From Pictodentalium vernedei (lineage: Eukaryota; Mollusca; Scaphopoda; Dentaliida; Dentaliidae), in the NCBI GenBank assembly GCA_031216915.1, contig CM062289.1, forward strand, positions 448,408,910 to 448,472,909: a DNA stretch of 64,000 nt, given 5' to 3'. Each line of letters begins with the position of its first letter. Position 1 is the first letter of the stretch. The notes beneath the pieces were generated by a model. It had not been told where the DNA came from and ran no database searches. It worked only from the letters and a program-made list of their open reading frames with translations. Both the position numbers and the translations under genes were made by a program. Below, one piece after another: positions 25,101 through 40,100 of the stretch.

Positions 25101-28100
25101 TCATGGCAGCTTTATAGCAGCCATGACTAGATTTGATGAAAAATATCTAGAAAATACTAAGCAGATTAAGAGTGAAAAGACCTTGTTCCCTCTTGAAGTG
25201 AAACACTTGTTTACTGTGGTAAGATAGGATCCTGTCACCATTGGTTGGAGTAGAAGTCCTCTAAAATGGGCAGCATGAGTATTATTAGTTACCCCGTGTC
25301 TGATCACGTGGTACGGGTTTTTACCTACCCGAAGCCAGCCGTATCCCATGAGGCCGAAGGGATCAGACACGGGGTAACAAATTTATCTATTGTCTTTCCA
25401 TTTTAGAAGTACAATCTATTTCATGTGTGAACACACACAGCATGAGATCTTTTATCTTCCATTGTTGAGCCATACACGTTTCTCTGGAATTTTTGTGCAA
25501 AAGAGTTTTTGTGAAAATATGCCGATATGACTAGTATAAAAAAATTATTGAATTTTCTTTTTTCTTTTTTGTCTCAAAAACATAGCTTATGAACCCCACA
25601 TTGGAGGGTACTCGACAAGCTCATTCCAATAAGGGGTCATGAGCTATATTTTGGAGATAAAAAATTAAAATATAATACATGTACACTGTAAAACTGGAAT
25701 GACGCGTCTTCTACGGGGTATGGACAATTTGTAGATTTTGGAACAAGGCTTCCACTGGGTATGGGAAATTTGTCAGTGGCTGGGCGGACGTATCGTGGAT
25801 TTCAATGAATATGGTCTCATACCACGTATCTATCAACCAATCAAATAAAAAAATTCACTTTAGTCAATAGATAAAGATGATTGCCTAAACTGAACTTTAT
25901 CTCCAGGTTGTGGTCACGATTAGCCATTGTGCAGAAATAGATGACCTAAAGCACCAATAAATAAGTAATAAAGACCCAAAGAAATTGCCAATTCTGGTCC
26001 TCTACATAGCAAATTTTTTGAACAACTAATTCCCAGGACCCTTTTCCAATAAGGGTAGAAAACTCTCTGCATCAACATATGATAAACATTTCTTTACGTT
26101 CTATTTCTGCTCTTTATTTTTAGGGGTTATTGGGAATGCGGTGACTGCAAAGCAGGTAGAAAAAGAAGGAAAAAACCTCGCAAGAAGGTTAAGAAAGGTA
26201 GTGATTATTGTCATCGCTTATCTTTAAATATTTATGTGCCGAATTAGGTTAATATTAAGTTATTGTGATGAATTGACGGTAGCATGGTCTGAGGTTTTCG
26301 GCTTGGAGCTTATGTTCAATTGAGATGTGAGGCGTTTAGGTTGACATGCACTCCGGGCCTCAAACCTATGACCATGTTACCGTCAATTCATCACAATGAC
26401 GTATATATTCCAATAAGACCCTACCCAAAGCCTAAAATCCACACCGTGAAAAGAACAAAGCAACTTCAATGAACAAGGCAAGTTTAACGATAACAGATTC
26501 AGTAAATGAACCTTGTGCGTACCCCACAAAGTCGTAGGACAACAAAAAATCAATAAGTTAGTTTTAGGTCGAGTTTACTCAGTCTCGGTGATCAACTAAC
26601 ATAGAGTAACCTCGCCTTTTTCAAAAGTGGGTTGTGAGTATACATTCACTAAATGATCACTGGCCTCGAAGAATTCAATTTTATATGCTGTATGCACTTT
26701 GAATCTTTTCTCATTGTTATAATTTTTTCAAAAATTTCACTTGGTGATGTCAGACGGTAACATGCCACTGGAGCCATAAACGTAGAAAAAACTAAGTAAG
26801 CTCTGGTCCAATCAGAGGGCGAGGATTTTAGCTTTCTTGAAACATTATTGCTTGTAAACTTATATTCTCAGAGTTCAGCAAACATTCAGGGTTTGTGTGG
26901 GTCCTGCAGACTTGGAAAAGTCTAGGAAATTGAAAAAATTTTTTCCATCCTTGGAATTCCAGGGAAAATGGGAATAATTTTTCTTCTTGTCCGGAAAAGT
27001 CATGGAAATTTCCCCACAAAAAGTAACTCCAATATCAAACTTTCCAAAAAAAGTGCCCACAAGTGTCTTTATGATCCATTCATTAAATGTTGTGTCATTA
27101 TATTGCTTCTTGAACAGGGGTTGATTTAATTTTTAAAAACTGAAGAGCAGTTTACCGACTTGGATAAATGTTTTTGTCATGTGAAATTGATTAGCTTTAG
27201 TTGAAAATTGCTTCGAAAACAGCAGAAATAGAATTTTTTTCAAGCTATTGGATCATGTAAATCCAATCAATGTCAAACATCTGGGTCATGGAAAACCCAT
27301 CAACCCTTTACCCAACGAATCGCCCGCTTCCGCCTGCGTAATATGCAAATTCTGCAGCTGAAAAAATATTATTTTTCGAAAAATTTCAACAAAACCATAT
27401 CATGTAACCCCTCTTTGGAACGAGCTCGTTGAGCTCGTTCCAAAGAGGGGTCACATGATATGGTTTTGTTGAAATTTTTTGAAAAAATTTAAAAAATATT
27501 TAAAATAATAAATTTTGATATCGTCTGTGTTGGGTAAAGGGTTAACTGGTAGAGTGCTGAATTATTTTTGTTCGTCAAAATTTGCTAGCTTGTCTTTGAC
27601 TTGTTACAATTTATGGGAGGGTGCCTTCAGGCACTCTCCATAATTTGCGACAAGACAATTACTTCAAAGATTATTTGAAGCACATCCGCAGAATATAAAG
27701 CATTTTAAGTTTAGGTTGTGGTACTCACACTTCAGAATAAAGACCAAATATGGGCTTCCAGCACTCTACGAGTTAAGGTTTTAGAAAATTTTCTTGAAAT
27801 CTTGGGAAAGTAATGGAATTTTATCTCAAAAGAAATGTCTGAACCCCGTAACATTTTTCAGTGATGATCAGGTGTAACCCATATTTCTGCATTTATGATA
27901 ATCATTTTTTGGTAACTGTTTCATTTTTAACCACCATTAAGTCTTCCCAGGAATATGTGAAATAAGAAAGAAAATTTTTGAATTGGTTATTTTTTATTAG
28001 ATTGTATTTTGAACTGTTTGAAACTTCCTCAAAGTCTTATCAGTATGGTTTATACAAACATGAACATCGTTGTTTCCTAAAGATTACTGTTCCATTTCTC

Positions 28101-31100
28101 TGCTGCTTATGTCACACTTATCCAGATATTCCAGAATGGTCCACAGAAACAATAATAATAATAATAACACTTTGGCTGGCCGCTGATTTGTCGTACTTCT
28201 CAGGCGAGAAGGCCTTGGTTACCGCTGAGCTCCCAATTGCCTCCCTATTCCCATGCCTCTTCTCTCCTCCTAACACTCAGAGATGAACTGCTTGATGTCA
28301 TCCCGTGCCCCATTTTTCCCAGTCTCTCCAATAAGCATACTAACCCTCACCTTTGTATCACCCACTAACCACATGTTCTTTATTCTCCCATCCCACTTCC
28401 CCATTATACTCCTAGTGAATCTTATTCTTTTAGATTGGTATTTTGGACATTCTAGTAGAAAGTGTTCCAGGGTCTGTACCATGCCTAAATTACTCATCTG
28501 GCACTCCTTTTCACTGTTTTTCCCCATTTTTTCCCTTAGCCCCAGCGTCCTCAGCTTGAACAACACTGATTCCCCAGAGATGCCATCAAGATACTTTTCA
28601 AAACCTGGCTTCTCTTTATCACGCAGGCTACTCAAAGACCTCTTTGATTTGACCCCCTCTTGTCAATTAAGGTTACCACTCTCCATCACTCTTTCTCTGA
28701 TTTGTTTATCCCTAGTTCTAAGTCCGAGATCTGCATTGAGTAGTTCTCTATTAGCTCCCTCACTTGGACCATCCACCCTGTCATTGTATTTGGGTTTCAA
28801 ATATTCTGGAACATTAATTAGAAGAAAATACCTTCTTTTTGCATTTCCTTTCATACCAGTTGTCAAGAGTAACATGCTACATGTAATACCTGAGATAATT
28901 TCAAATATTTGTACCATACAGGATGGATTTTGGGCGTTGAAGGTGAAATATAACGCCTTTTAATGTGAATTTGTGGAATGTGGTGAAACCGTATTAACTG
29001 GTAGAGTGCTGGAAGCCCATATTTGGGCTTTATTCTGAAGTGCAGGTGCCGCAACTTGATGCCTTCATATTCTGAGGATATGCTTCATATTAGCTTGGAA
29101 TTAACATTATTTAGTTTGTGAGAGTTTGCCTTGTTACAATTTATGTGAGAGTGCCAATTGGCACTCTCCCATAAATTGTAACAAGACAAAGAGACGTGAG
29201 CAAATTTGGATGACCAAAAATAATTTAGCACTCTACCAGTTAATTTAATACTCGCTTTGCCAGTGGAAATTATTCAGTCAACCCATAGAGGCATATATCC
29301 GACTTTGGTCTTTTTTTTTCACTGCAATAGAACAAGTGCCCCAACTTGCAGTCTTCAGCTAAATTTGCAATATACATTCTGAGTATATTAGTAGTTGTTT
29401 CTAGACAAGTCTTGGCTGCTCTAGAAGCAGCCAAGACTTGCCTAGACATAATTACAATGCCATACATGATTGTCTTAGTGTGACAACATGCATGAAAAAT
29501 CTTCAAGTCTTTAAGTGTTAACAGGGATTTGGTCACTTTTGCATTCTAGAGATAAAAGGAACATTTATTTTGCCCCAGGCTTGAAAAGTCGAAGGTGTAT
29601 CTAGTGGAGACCTCCATCTGTCTGTTTGTCCATCCATCTGTCCATCCGTCCGTCCATCTATACCAACATTTACCCTTGCATCTCGGCCACTGCTACTCCA
29701 ATTTGAATGATATTTGGTGTTATTTAAATGCTAAATACTCTAGGCCCACAAACAAGGCATACTTTGCGATTATCAGTGTAATATCTCAACATACAGGATA
29801 TTATATCCAAATATCAGGAGTTTGCTCTATTATTTTTGGCAAGTAACCTGTCAAATGTGTACTGACAGTATGATAAATAGTTTTGTGTTTGAAATAGGGC
29901 TGAAAAGGTTGGCTCATTTTCACAACCGACTAACCGAGAGCTGTAACTGGATAATATCCGGTTAACCGTGGCCATTATTTCACCGAATATGGGATCAAAA
30001 CTATAGGAATTAGAAAGCAGTATTTGCAGAAACTATTCCGTAGTGTTTATACAAATGAACTTTGTCGAGTACTTGACAACATTCGTTTGTATGCATACTA
30101 CAGAATAGTTTCTGCAATTACTCAGTAGCCACAGAAATTGCCGATCATTAATGAAGTCTTGAATGCCAAAGTAAATTATTTCTCAATATATACAGCATGG
30201 CTTCCAGGTTTAATCTATCTCAAAGGAGAAGCGGCATATTTACTACGTTTTAACTATGGAATGACGATAGCCATCACATTTCAGATAACCAGTTGATGGT
30301 TTTTCTAATCGGTTAGGTACATAGCTGGTTTCAAACCCTTATCTGGCTAACCATTTCAGTACTAATTTGGAATTTATATTCAGTTAACAGGGTTATTCAA
30401 TTTGGGCATATCCAATAAAGTGGGCTCCACTGTTCTGCTACATCACAAGCCGAGATCTTTGTTTAAATGAGTGCACTAGAAGCCGCTATCATGTCTGTAT
30501 TGACAAATGGTAAAAGCCACTTTGTGCCTTTACACTGTAAGCATAAACTTGTTTTCTCAACAGGTGAATAAAACTTTATAACTGGTGGAGAGCTAAATTA
30601 TTTTGGTCATCAAAATTTGTTCACAAGTCTTTGCCTTGTTACAATTTATGGGAGAGTGCTCCTTGCACTCTCCCATAAATTGAACAAGGCCTATCCCTAC
30701 AGACTAAATAATTCTCTTCAAAGGTAATATGCAGTATATGGTACCTAAACTTCAGACTAAACCCCAAATATGGGCTTTCAGCACTCAACTAGTTAATACA
30801 AAATTGTATTGTTACATTTTATTGCAGAGTGCCAATAGGCACCAGAAATATACATTTAAGATGTAAGAAACCTACCCTTTTGGTCATTACCGTGACAATT
30901 TTGGACAATTCTCAGGATTCTTTTGGTAATTGAGGCCTCGCACAAGCATTATGGGTTAGCCAGTTAGAGGGAAGGGGTACTAGTTTGTTTTACGGTCACA
31001 CACAGGAGAGAACCTATGGCTTTACGGTCATATTGTGACGATTTTAGCCCATTTGAGGGTTGTTTTGGGTAATTCAATGGAAAATGAGGGAAAAATTGCA

Positions 31101-34100
31101 GCCAAAAATGTTCCCGGACAGGGGAGAGTATTCTTACAGCCATAACTCCCCCCACCTTGTGGGACAAGTGCAGAAAGTGTTTCCCGACAACAAAATGTCG
31201 GCCCACATGGTTCAGAAAGGAAATCGCCAGAGATTTCGGGAGAATTAAACACCTCAGAATCCACATGCTCACTAGAGACCACATATCGCTATATTAATAA
31301 TGATGTGCAGGTCTGAAAATAAGCAGTCTGACATTTGCAAAATGAGGTCCCCAGAGGGTGAATTTGATGATGCTATCCCATACAGTGGGCCAATTTATCC
31401 TCTGGGTACCTCTTTCTGTTTAGTTTTGAGACCCTGATTCAGATTGAAGTTCACAGAGGGTAAATTTAGTGATGCTACCCTGCTGTGCAGGGTAGCACCC
31501 ACTCAATTCACCCTCTGGGGACCTCATTTTGCAGATGAGAGTCTGCTTATTTTCTGGCTTGATGATGTGACAAGATGGTCTCACACGTAGAGCACGCAAA
31601 TATCGCTCGGGAGAGCACACAAAGTCCAGTAGTTCCCACCCAGTGAATAGGAGACTTGGAGTTTTTGGCTTGATTCTATTTCTCATTGTCAAACTTCATC
31701 TTGCCATCATTTTTATTCATTCATTTCTGGACAGATTTGATTTCATTTGCTGTTTATTTTTAGCACCACCAACAAAACAAATAAAAGAGGAATCTTCTTC
31801 AGAAGATGAGGTCTCACCACCTAGATCACGAAGGAAAAAAGTAACTCCCATAAAAGGTAAGAAATCAACATTACAAGCTTCTTGTGACTCTTATAAAATC
31901 ATGAGAAATAACAGAATTTCATAATAATATTTATATGTCTGGTAAAATCTTTGAAATTTATGCCCTATGATGATCTGGTGATGATGATATTTGACATTAT
32001 TCACCCAATTCTTTGACCCTTTACCCAACGCAGGCGATATGAACATTTATTATTTCAAATATCATTTTTTAAAATTTTTCAAAACCAGGGTTCGCACAAA
32101 AAGAAAAGTCCTTGAATTTCGGCCTTCTCCATGAAAAGTGCTTGAATTCAGTTTTAATCTTGAAAAGTACTTGAAATCCTGTACAATGCCTTGAATAGTG
32201 CTTGAATTTGGTGAAATGGTGGATTGTGATTACTTTGCCAACTTGAGAACCACTCTTGAACACAGAAAGTCGCAAACCAATCCTCGGAAATAAAGCGTAA
32301 TTTACGCTTCGTCAAAGTACAGTGTTATCCTTGCATAGTGATTAATATGACCCATTTCGCACTCCGTAGTTTTCCATTCTTCAACTAAAATGTGGGGCAT
32401 TCTCTTTTCATGCAGTATTTGAATGATAATGTACAGGTCAATTTTAACTAATCAGAAAATTTAAATGGCAGCTTGTGATCTATTTGCATACTATCATGTG
32501 GCTTACTGTACACACAGGCTGCTATATTATGGAGAGCATCCAATTAAAATGAGCGGTGAATTGTGTTTTGCAAACTGGTTTTTCCAATCAATGTCTGCAT
32601 CTCCGCCTGCTTCGTTTATTTCATTGTGTCACACAAAAGATAGTTATTTATTTATTTATTGGTGTTCAAGGTCACATACTTATGCACAATGGCTAATCAT
32701 GACCGTGACAGTTTTACGGGTGGAGGAAGCCGGAGTACCCGGAGAGAACCACCGAGCAACGACGAGCAGCTGTCAGCTCCCCAACATCGTAACTCTGAAC
32801 TCTGCATCGCAGCACAGGCAGGGTTAGATTGGTTGAAGACATGCGCACCATCGATGTGCAGTACGCCTCAGTACACAGCGTCATCGTGCCCCCATGTAGT
32901 CAATCGGGGTGAAGTGTCTTGCCCAAGGACACAACACGGTTGCCGCAGGTGGGATTCGAACCAAGGACCTCTCGGCTTGCAGCCTGCACCTCTACCAACT
33001 GAGCCACCGCGCCCCGAAAAAGATAGTTACTGGAAGCGATAATATATCAAAGATTCACCTTGACTTTGTATGAAAATAACAGAGGTATTTGATAATAAAT
33101 CATGAATTATTATTTGTGAACAATCGAATTTGAATGTCAAATTACCACAAACAACCCAACAAGTTTGCAAGAAGTTCCCAAAATTAACCAAAAGGACAGA
33201 AATGGGCCTGAAGTTTACATGACACACACTCATTCTTGAAATATGCACTATGCGGAGAGCAGTTATAAAAAGAACATGTCACAGTTGGTTTCTTAGAATG
33301 GAAAAAAAGTCCTTGAAAATGAATGATATAGCCCTTGAAAAGTGCTTGAATAGTGCTTGAATTTCATTTTGCTAAACCTGTACGAACCCTGAAAACATTT
33401 CAATAAAACCATATCATGTGACCCCTCATTGGAACGAGCCTGGCTCGTTCCAATGAGGGATCACATGATGTGGTTTTGTAGAAATTTTTGAAAAATAATG
33501 TTTTTTCAACTGCTGAAATTTGCATATTTTTATACTGTACCAATGACCCAGACATAGCTAGTGCTAATTCTCAAAAATCTAGGGCCAAACACAGATTTTG
33601 CCCCCCAATCCCCAAAATTTGCATCTAAAACCGAAAAAATCATGTCCTAAATGGTCCTCCATACTTTCCCTCCACTGCGCATGCGCAGTGTCAAGGTCTC
33701 GAAATTGGCGCCAATTATCATTCTTTGTTTGGTCCTTCATCAATTCACATCTGACTAATATTTGTGCTTGTAAATCTCAGTTTAAATGATGCCAGACACA
33801 TAAATATTAGAGAAATGGTGGATCTAAAGAGGAAATAGAAGGAGGAGAGGGAAAAAGAGTGGCTGGAAATAATCAGGGCTGTAACTTAAATTTTTTTTAC
33901 GAAATTATGTTATGTTGCCTAATTTCGAGGCATGGGCCTGTTGTTGTCATTCTTGCTATAAAGTTACACTGCTTGTTCAGTGTTTCCTCTCTCCCTTTCA
34001 TTTAAGTCCCCCCTTGCTATTCTCCCATGCTTTTGGCATATTTTTATACGCCCGTTTGAAAAACGGGATGTATTATAGTATGGCTCTGTCCGTCCGTCCG

Positions 34101-37100
34101 TTTGGTTTCCGAACAATAACTTTAGTATTTGTTTTCCGATCGTCTCTAAATGTGGTATGTGGTTTAATCACAACAAAATACAGGTCAAGTTCGAATATGG
34201 GGTCGGTCCGAACATTTTTCGCCTGAATTATAGCCCCAGTTGGACATAGAATTCGTCAAATATTTGGTTTCCGGATGATAACTTTAGTATTTGTTTTCCG
34301 ATCGGCTCCAAATGTGGTATGTGGTTTAATCACAACAAAATACAGGTCAAGTTTGAATATGGGGTCGGTCCGAACATTTTTCGCCTGAATTATGGCCCCA
34401 GTTGGACTTAGAATTCGTCAAATATTTGGTTTCCGGATGATAACTTTAGTATTTGTTTTCCGATCGGCTCCAAATTTGGTATGTGGTTTAATCACAACAA
34501 AATACAGATCAAGTTTGAATATGGGGTCGGTCCGAACATTTTTCGCCTGAATTATGGCCCCTGTTGGACTTAGAATTCGTCAAATATTTGGTTTCCGGAT
34601 GATAACTTTAGTATTTGTTTTCCGATCGGCTCCAAATTTGGTATGTGGTTTAATCACAACAAAATACAGGTCAAGTTCGAATATGGGGTCGGTCTGAACA
34701 ATTTTTGCCTGAATTATGGCCCCTGTTGGACTTAGAATTCGTCAAATATTTGGTTTCCGGATGATAACTTTAGTATTTGTTTTCCGATCGGTTCCAAACT
34801 TGGTATGTGGTTTAATCACAACAAAATACAGGTCAAGTTCGAATATGGGGTCGGTCTGAACAATTTTTGCCTGAATTATGGCCCCTGTTGGACTTAGAAT
34901 TCTTCGTCAAATATTTGGTTTCCGGATGATAACTTTAGTATTTGTTTTTCGATTGGCTTCAAACTTGTTAGTCTTTTTCTCAAATGACTGAAAAATTTAG
35001 TCATTTCACAAAATCACTGATTTCAAAGTCTGACCGTAACATATATATATATGCCAGTATAAATTTCTCGCACTCTAAAAAAATTGCAAATGTGTTAAAA
35101 TGGTACAATTTGAACAGTTCACGGGCGTATGATGCAATGCCCAGCGGTGCTCTTGTTTGTAATATTATAACTAAAATTTCTTGGAAGTTTTAGCTGGGTA
35201 ACAGAATGAATTCTGTTCTTTTTCCCATGTTTACGTCCTCACCCATGGGTGTTTAGGCGTAGTGTTCTGCATCTACCATCTGATGTTCTGCAGTCTCTTC
35301 CCTGGAAGTCTATGTTTTGCATCAGATAGTGTGTTATTGGTAACTGATTTCGGGCCATGGTTATCAGTGCCTGGAGTCATGTTTCTGGTGTTTATACACT
35401 TCTTGTTTACATTGACAATGGTTTCTGTTGAGAGGGATTTTCTGGTCTTTGTATTAGCTTAATCATAACAAGCTACATTCTTATTATACATAAGTGTTGC
35501 ATTAATTTTTTGTATATTTTAAAAAATTTTGTCCACACTTTGGCTTTTTGGGATCCATTGGGGCTCAACCTTACTTTCAGAAACTTGGGCTTTTCTGAAA
35601 AAATATTTTTTCAAAAATTTTTTTTTTGATTCCAATTATTTTTTCTATGTTAATGGATCATGTTATCATGTATCTTTGTTTTCAGGGGTTGGTGCGAGTA
35701 CTAGGACTTTTTGTGTTCTTTTCACAATGAAAGGATATTGTTCAAATTGTAATAAGAGGAAATCTTCCTCTGACTTTCATAATCATTGTATTAATTGTAG
35801 TCAGTGTACTCGCACTAACTCCTGTTCAGTATGTGTCAATTGGGATGACAAACATTGGAAACGTGTGTCACGGTATGTTGTTAGCGGGGAAAAGGCCATG
35901 CCGGTCCTTTCTCTGCAGGGTCACTCTAGTTTATCAATCTCTATTTCAGAGGAACAAGAACAGGGTGATGTTTCCGTGATGTCTTCCAAAAGTGTGCCTC
36001 CGTCGTCACAGTTAAATGAAGAGCTAGCGACAAAAGTGCTCATGGAAATACGTCAATTGCCTAAGAGGTCCTTAGTAGGATCGACGGCATTGGCGTCTGC
36101 TAGCTCGCCCGGAGTAGCGACCATTCATCGAATGGCTCGGCAGCTGGGTTCGTCCGTTGCGGTCCAGGAAGGAGATTTGGGTGATGCGAGCACTATAATA
36201 AGACAAAGTGCACACCCAGTGACGACGGATCAGAGGAGAGAATGGAGGAAGCCTATTAGTCCGGTTCCTAGCTCGTCCAGGTCCATCCGGGCTGCGAGCG
36301 AGAGAGGTCCCTCTCTTGTACAACATCTGGGACCAGATGTTGTGGTACAAAACGTTTCGCATTCGGAGCATACGTCAGCCGCTCGGGACTCTCCGTTATA
36401 TAGACAGTCCAGAGAGACTGTCGATAAGGCTTCCTCATCCTCACGGCAACGCACACGACCGCACCTTGGCTACTTGACCACAGATATCCAGCCAGCTTCG
36501 CCGATCAGGGATTCCACGGCGACCAGGTCACGCCATCCGGTAGCCAGGGACATGAGGCCTGTAGACTCCGGACGTTCGCATAAAAGAACTATGCAGGAGT
36601 CAGCGTACACGGAGCTTCCAGCGGCAAAGCAACGTAAGACCGCTACTCCACAGGCCTCAGTGACGGATGTGCTATCCCAAATAGCACAACTTATCACAGC
36701 ATCCCAGCAAACGACAGAATCTCTGTCGGATCAGGAATTATCCGACGACGCTGGGTCGGTACGCTCCGCCGAAGCATCGGGTACGGACGACCAAGAACTT
36801 CATAGGGTCCGACAGGGGCGAAAGGGATTTGGAGGATTTGGAGCTTTCCCTTTCGGAACAACATAAAGCTGCCGTAGATTTTATCCGGCATTACCTTCCA
36901 GAGGTTGTTCCATCGGACCAGAATGCTGCGATGCCGGATAAGAGACTGATAGCGTCATTGGACACAGAATTTTTTGATCGGTTCAGGGACATCGTCCCTG
37001 AGTTTCCAACACAGTCCAATAAGGTCACAAGAACTTTCGAATTATTGAACGACGCTATTTATAAGCTTGCTACCAAAATGGGCAAGTCTGGTTTCTCATC

Positions 37101-40100
37101 CGCAAATGCCCTAAATCTGCCTTTCATCAATTCAAGGAATAAATTCGAAATGGCAGGACAGGGCATACCGAGAGTTCCTCTGCGTCTAGACGATGAGGCT
37201 GAAGACTTGGAATTGTCTATACCGTCGTCTATGTCAATTCCAACCACGACGTTGGAAACGACAATAATGTCTAACAGAGTTAACTTAGACGCTTTATCAT
37301 ACGCAGATCACCTTACTAAGGCGTTATCATTACGTCTTCAAGGGAAAGAATTCCAGGATATACAATCCTCATTAAGACTTCTTTCAAGGGCAATAGCTTA
37401 TTCCACGTATAACTCCGCCCTTTCAGTGGCAAACCTGGAGTTGGTTAGACGTGATGCAGTCCTAGCTACATCCACGCGCGTGGATGGTAAGGTGAAGAAC
37501 TCTCTCAGAGTCGCTTCGGTCTCCGGAGAGCTTCTCTTCGACGGCAAGCTTTCAGAAATCTATGATAAGATAACTAAGAGAGCTTCAGATTCTCTGCTTT
37601 TCAAATCCGCTTCCAAAAAGCCGGATACAGCAGAAAAGAGTAAGACAGGCACTTCTGGGACAAGTACGCCCAAGAGAAGTTCCTTTTGAGGTTCCTATGC
37701 GTCCTCTAGGTCTTATTCTAGAGACCGTCAAGGCAGCGACTCTCGTGGGGGACGTTCTTCTGGCCGAGATTACCGGTCAGACGTCCCTAGGTCGATGGGG
37801 CGAGGTGCGGGTCGCGGAGGACGTAGTTTCTCCTTCCGCAAGCCTCGCAGGTCCAGGAGGTGATGGTTTGAACCTCTATCGTGTTCTGGTAGGCGGAAGA
37901 TTATCAAGTTTTATAAACGATTGGGCGTCAATTACGGACGACCCCTGGGTTCGAGGGGTAATTTCGGAAGGACTAAGAATATCCTTCAAACGAAAGCCTC
38001 CATTAACTCGAAGTCCAAAATGGACTCAGCTTCCGTCAAATCCGCAGAAAAGAGATGCTCTTCTATCTGAAGTACAGTCTCTTCTGAAGAAGAACGCGGT
38101 AGAGGTCGTAGAAGACCAGGAATCACCGGGTTTCTACAGCCATCTATTTCTGGTTCCGAAACCAGACGGCTCGTTCCGTCCAGTCATAGTTCTGAGCTGG
38201 ATAAACAAGCTGATCGTCGCTCCGAAGTTCTATATGGAGACAATTAGATAAGTCAGAGCGAGTATTCGGGTGAACGACTATGCTACAAGCATAGATCTCA
38301 AGGATGCGTACTTTCACGTCATGGTACATCCGACATTCAGAAAGTATCTACGCTTCGCAGTCCTAGGAGTTGTATATCAGTTCCGAGCGATGTGCTTCGG
38401 TTTGAACCTAGCGCCCTGGGCTTTCACTCGAATAATGAACTCGGTAATGATATATTTCCGAGCTCATTTGTCTGCGGTAACGTCGGCCTACCTGGACGAC
38501 ATTCTTCAGAGGTACGGCAACGACTTAACGCTTCAGAACGATGTGCAGAATCTGCTTCTATTACTCCGACGTCTCGGTTTTATAATAAACGAGGAGAAGT
38601 CAGATCTGGTGCCGTCCAAGTCATTCACTCATCTGGAAATGAGCTTTGAGACTCACAACAATCTCGTTCGTCTGCCGTTAACCAGAGCGAAATTAATCAG
38701 TTGTTACGCTCGCTATTGTCTTCACTCAGACAAAGTCACAGCGAGAGAGTTCATGAGACTGATAGGTCTGTGCGGAGCCGCTGCAGATCTCATTACGATG
38801 GGGCGGTTACGCACTCGTCCTCTCCAAATTTTCTTGACTCAGAATTGGAGTGTAAAGATTCATTCGCTCGATATAGACGTTCTCTTGTCAAATCAAGTGA
38901 AACAAGAGATTCAGACTGGGCAAACATTCAGTGGTTGACTCAGGGAGTCCCACTGCAGTTGCCGGATCCGAGTTTTACGATTATGACGGATGCCAGTCAA
39001 ACAGGTTGGGGTGCAACATTGATCCCAACGGATTCGAAGTGACAGGGTCTTTGGGATTCGCAGTTTCTAGGCAAGCACATAAACATCAAGGAAATGATGT
39101 CAATTTGGCTTGCACTACGTCATTGGATGAACATTATTCAGAAAGCACATGTCCAAATCCTGTCCGACAATACGACAGTAGTAGCGTATATTCGGAACCA
39201 GGGAGGCACTCATTCCGTTCTGTTATTCAATTTAACGGAAAGAATCCTTCTGTTTGTTCTAGAACACCAAGTTCTACTTTCGGTCCGTCATATTCCGGGT
39301 CGTCTGAATGTATTAGCAGACTCCCTTTCACGGAAGGGTCGCTTGTTGCCGTCAGAATGGACTCTCAACAAACAGGTATTCAATCAGATTTGTACCAATG
39401 GGAGCGACCAATGATAGACTTATTTGCGACACAACTCAACAATCAGTTGCAGACGTATGTGTCACCATGTCCGGATCCCCGAGCATATGCAGTAGACGCT
39501 CTATCGATCTTGTGGGACGGAATGCTAGGATATGCGTATCCTCCAGCGCCGTTGATTCAGCAGATATTGCTAAAGATAAAACAATCTCAATGCAAAATTC
39601 TGTTGGTAGCATCTCTGTCTCCACAGAGACCATGGATAAATCTACTCAGGTGTCTGCTGTGGGACTTACCGCGAAAGCTTCCTCCACGAGAGGATCTTCT
39701 TTCGCAGGGGAAATCGCGTCAACTACATCACAACCCGCAAGGTCTCAACCTTCACGTATTTCCGTTGTGCGGTCCTTCTTGCACGGCAAGCATTTTACAG
39801 GACGAGCAGTGGACGCAATTTCTAACTGTAGAAGGACCTCCTCTTCGCTTAACTTTGCAGCTAAGTGGAAGGTCTTTTGTCGTTGGTGTAGGGATCATTC
39901 TGTTGATATTTTTGATCCCTCCATTCCAGACATTGCAAACTTTCTAGTATACTTGTTTGACGAGGTCAAACTGCAGCCTGTTACTATTAAAGGTTATAGG
40001 TCTATGTTATCTGATACCTATGCACATCATGATAGTTTACAAATTGGATCTAATGTCTTAGTTAGAAACTTCTCGATAAATAGACCTAGAGCCCTTAGAT

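Larger units (their letters stand above)
26887..27848. mobile_element. CAGGGTTTG-ended element carrying two nested TTAA MITEs
   Basis: The left end CAGGGTTTGTGTGGGTCC is followed by GGAAAAGTCTAGGAAATT-type subterminal repeats. The right end is ...GTCTGAACCCCG. ACATT flanks the left end and occurs two bases after the right end. Inside are the MITEs at 27300-27545 and 27546-27772. Confidence 0.6.

Noticed and set aside
28283..28963. 226-codon plus-strand open frame
   Set aside because: It is antisense to the LINE remnant, whose minus-strand reading carries the recognisable HFLLEC motif; hydrophobic shadow frame.
30964..31284. 106-codon and 84-codon overlapping frames on the minus strand
   Set aside because: No domain, no splice or start context, and overlapping frames on both strands; probably chance.
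32940..33017. Functional tRNA gene
   Set aside because: A and B boxes are good but stems do not pair well, and the sequence is fused to a SINE body and flanked by a target duplication.
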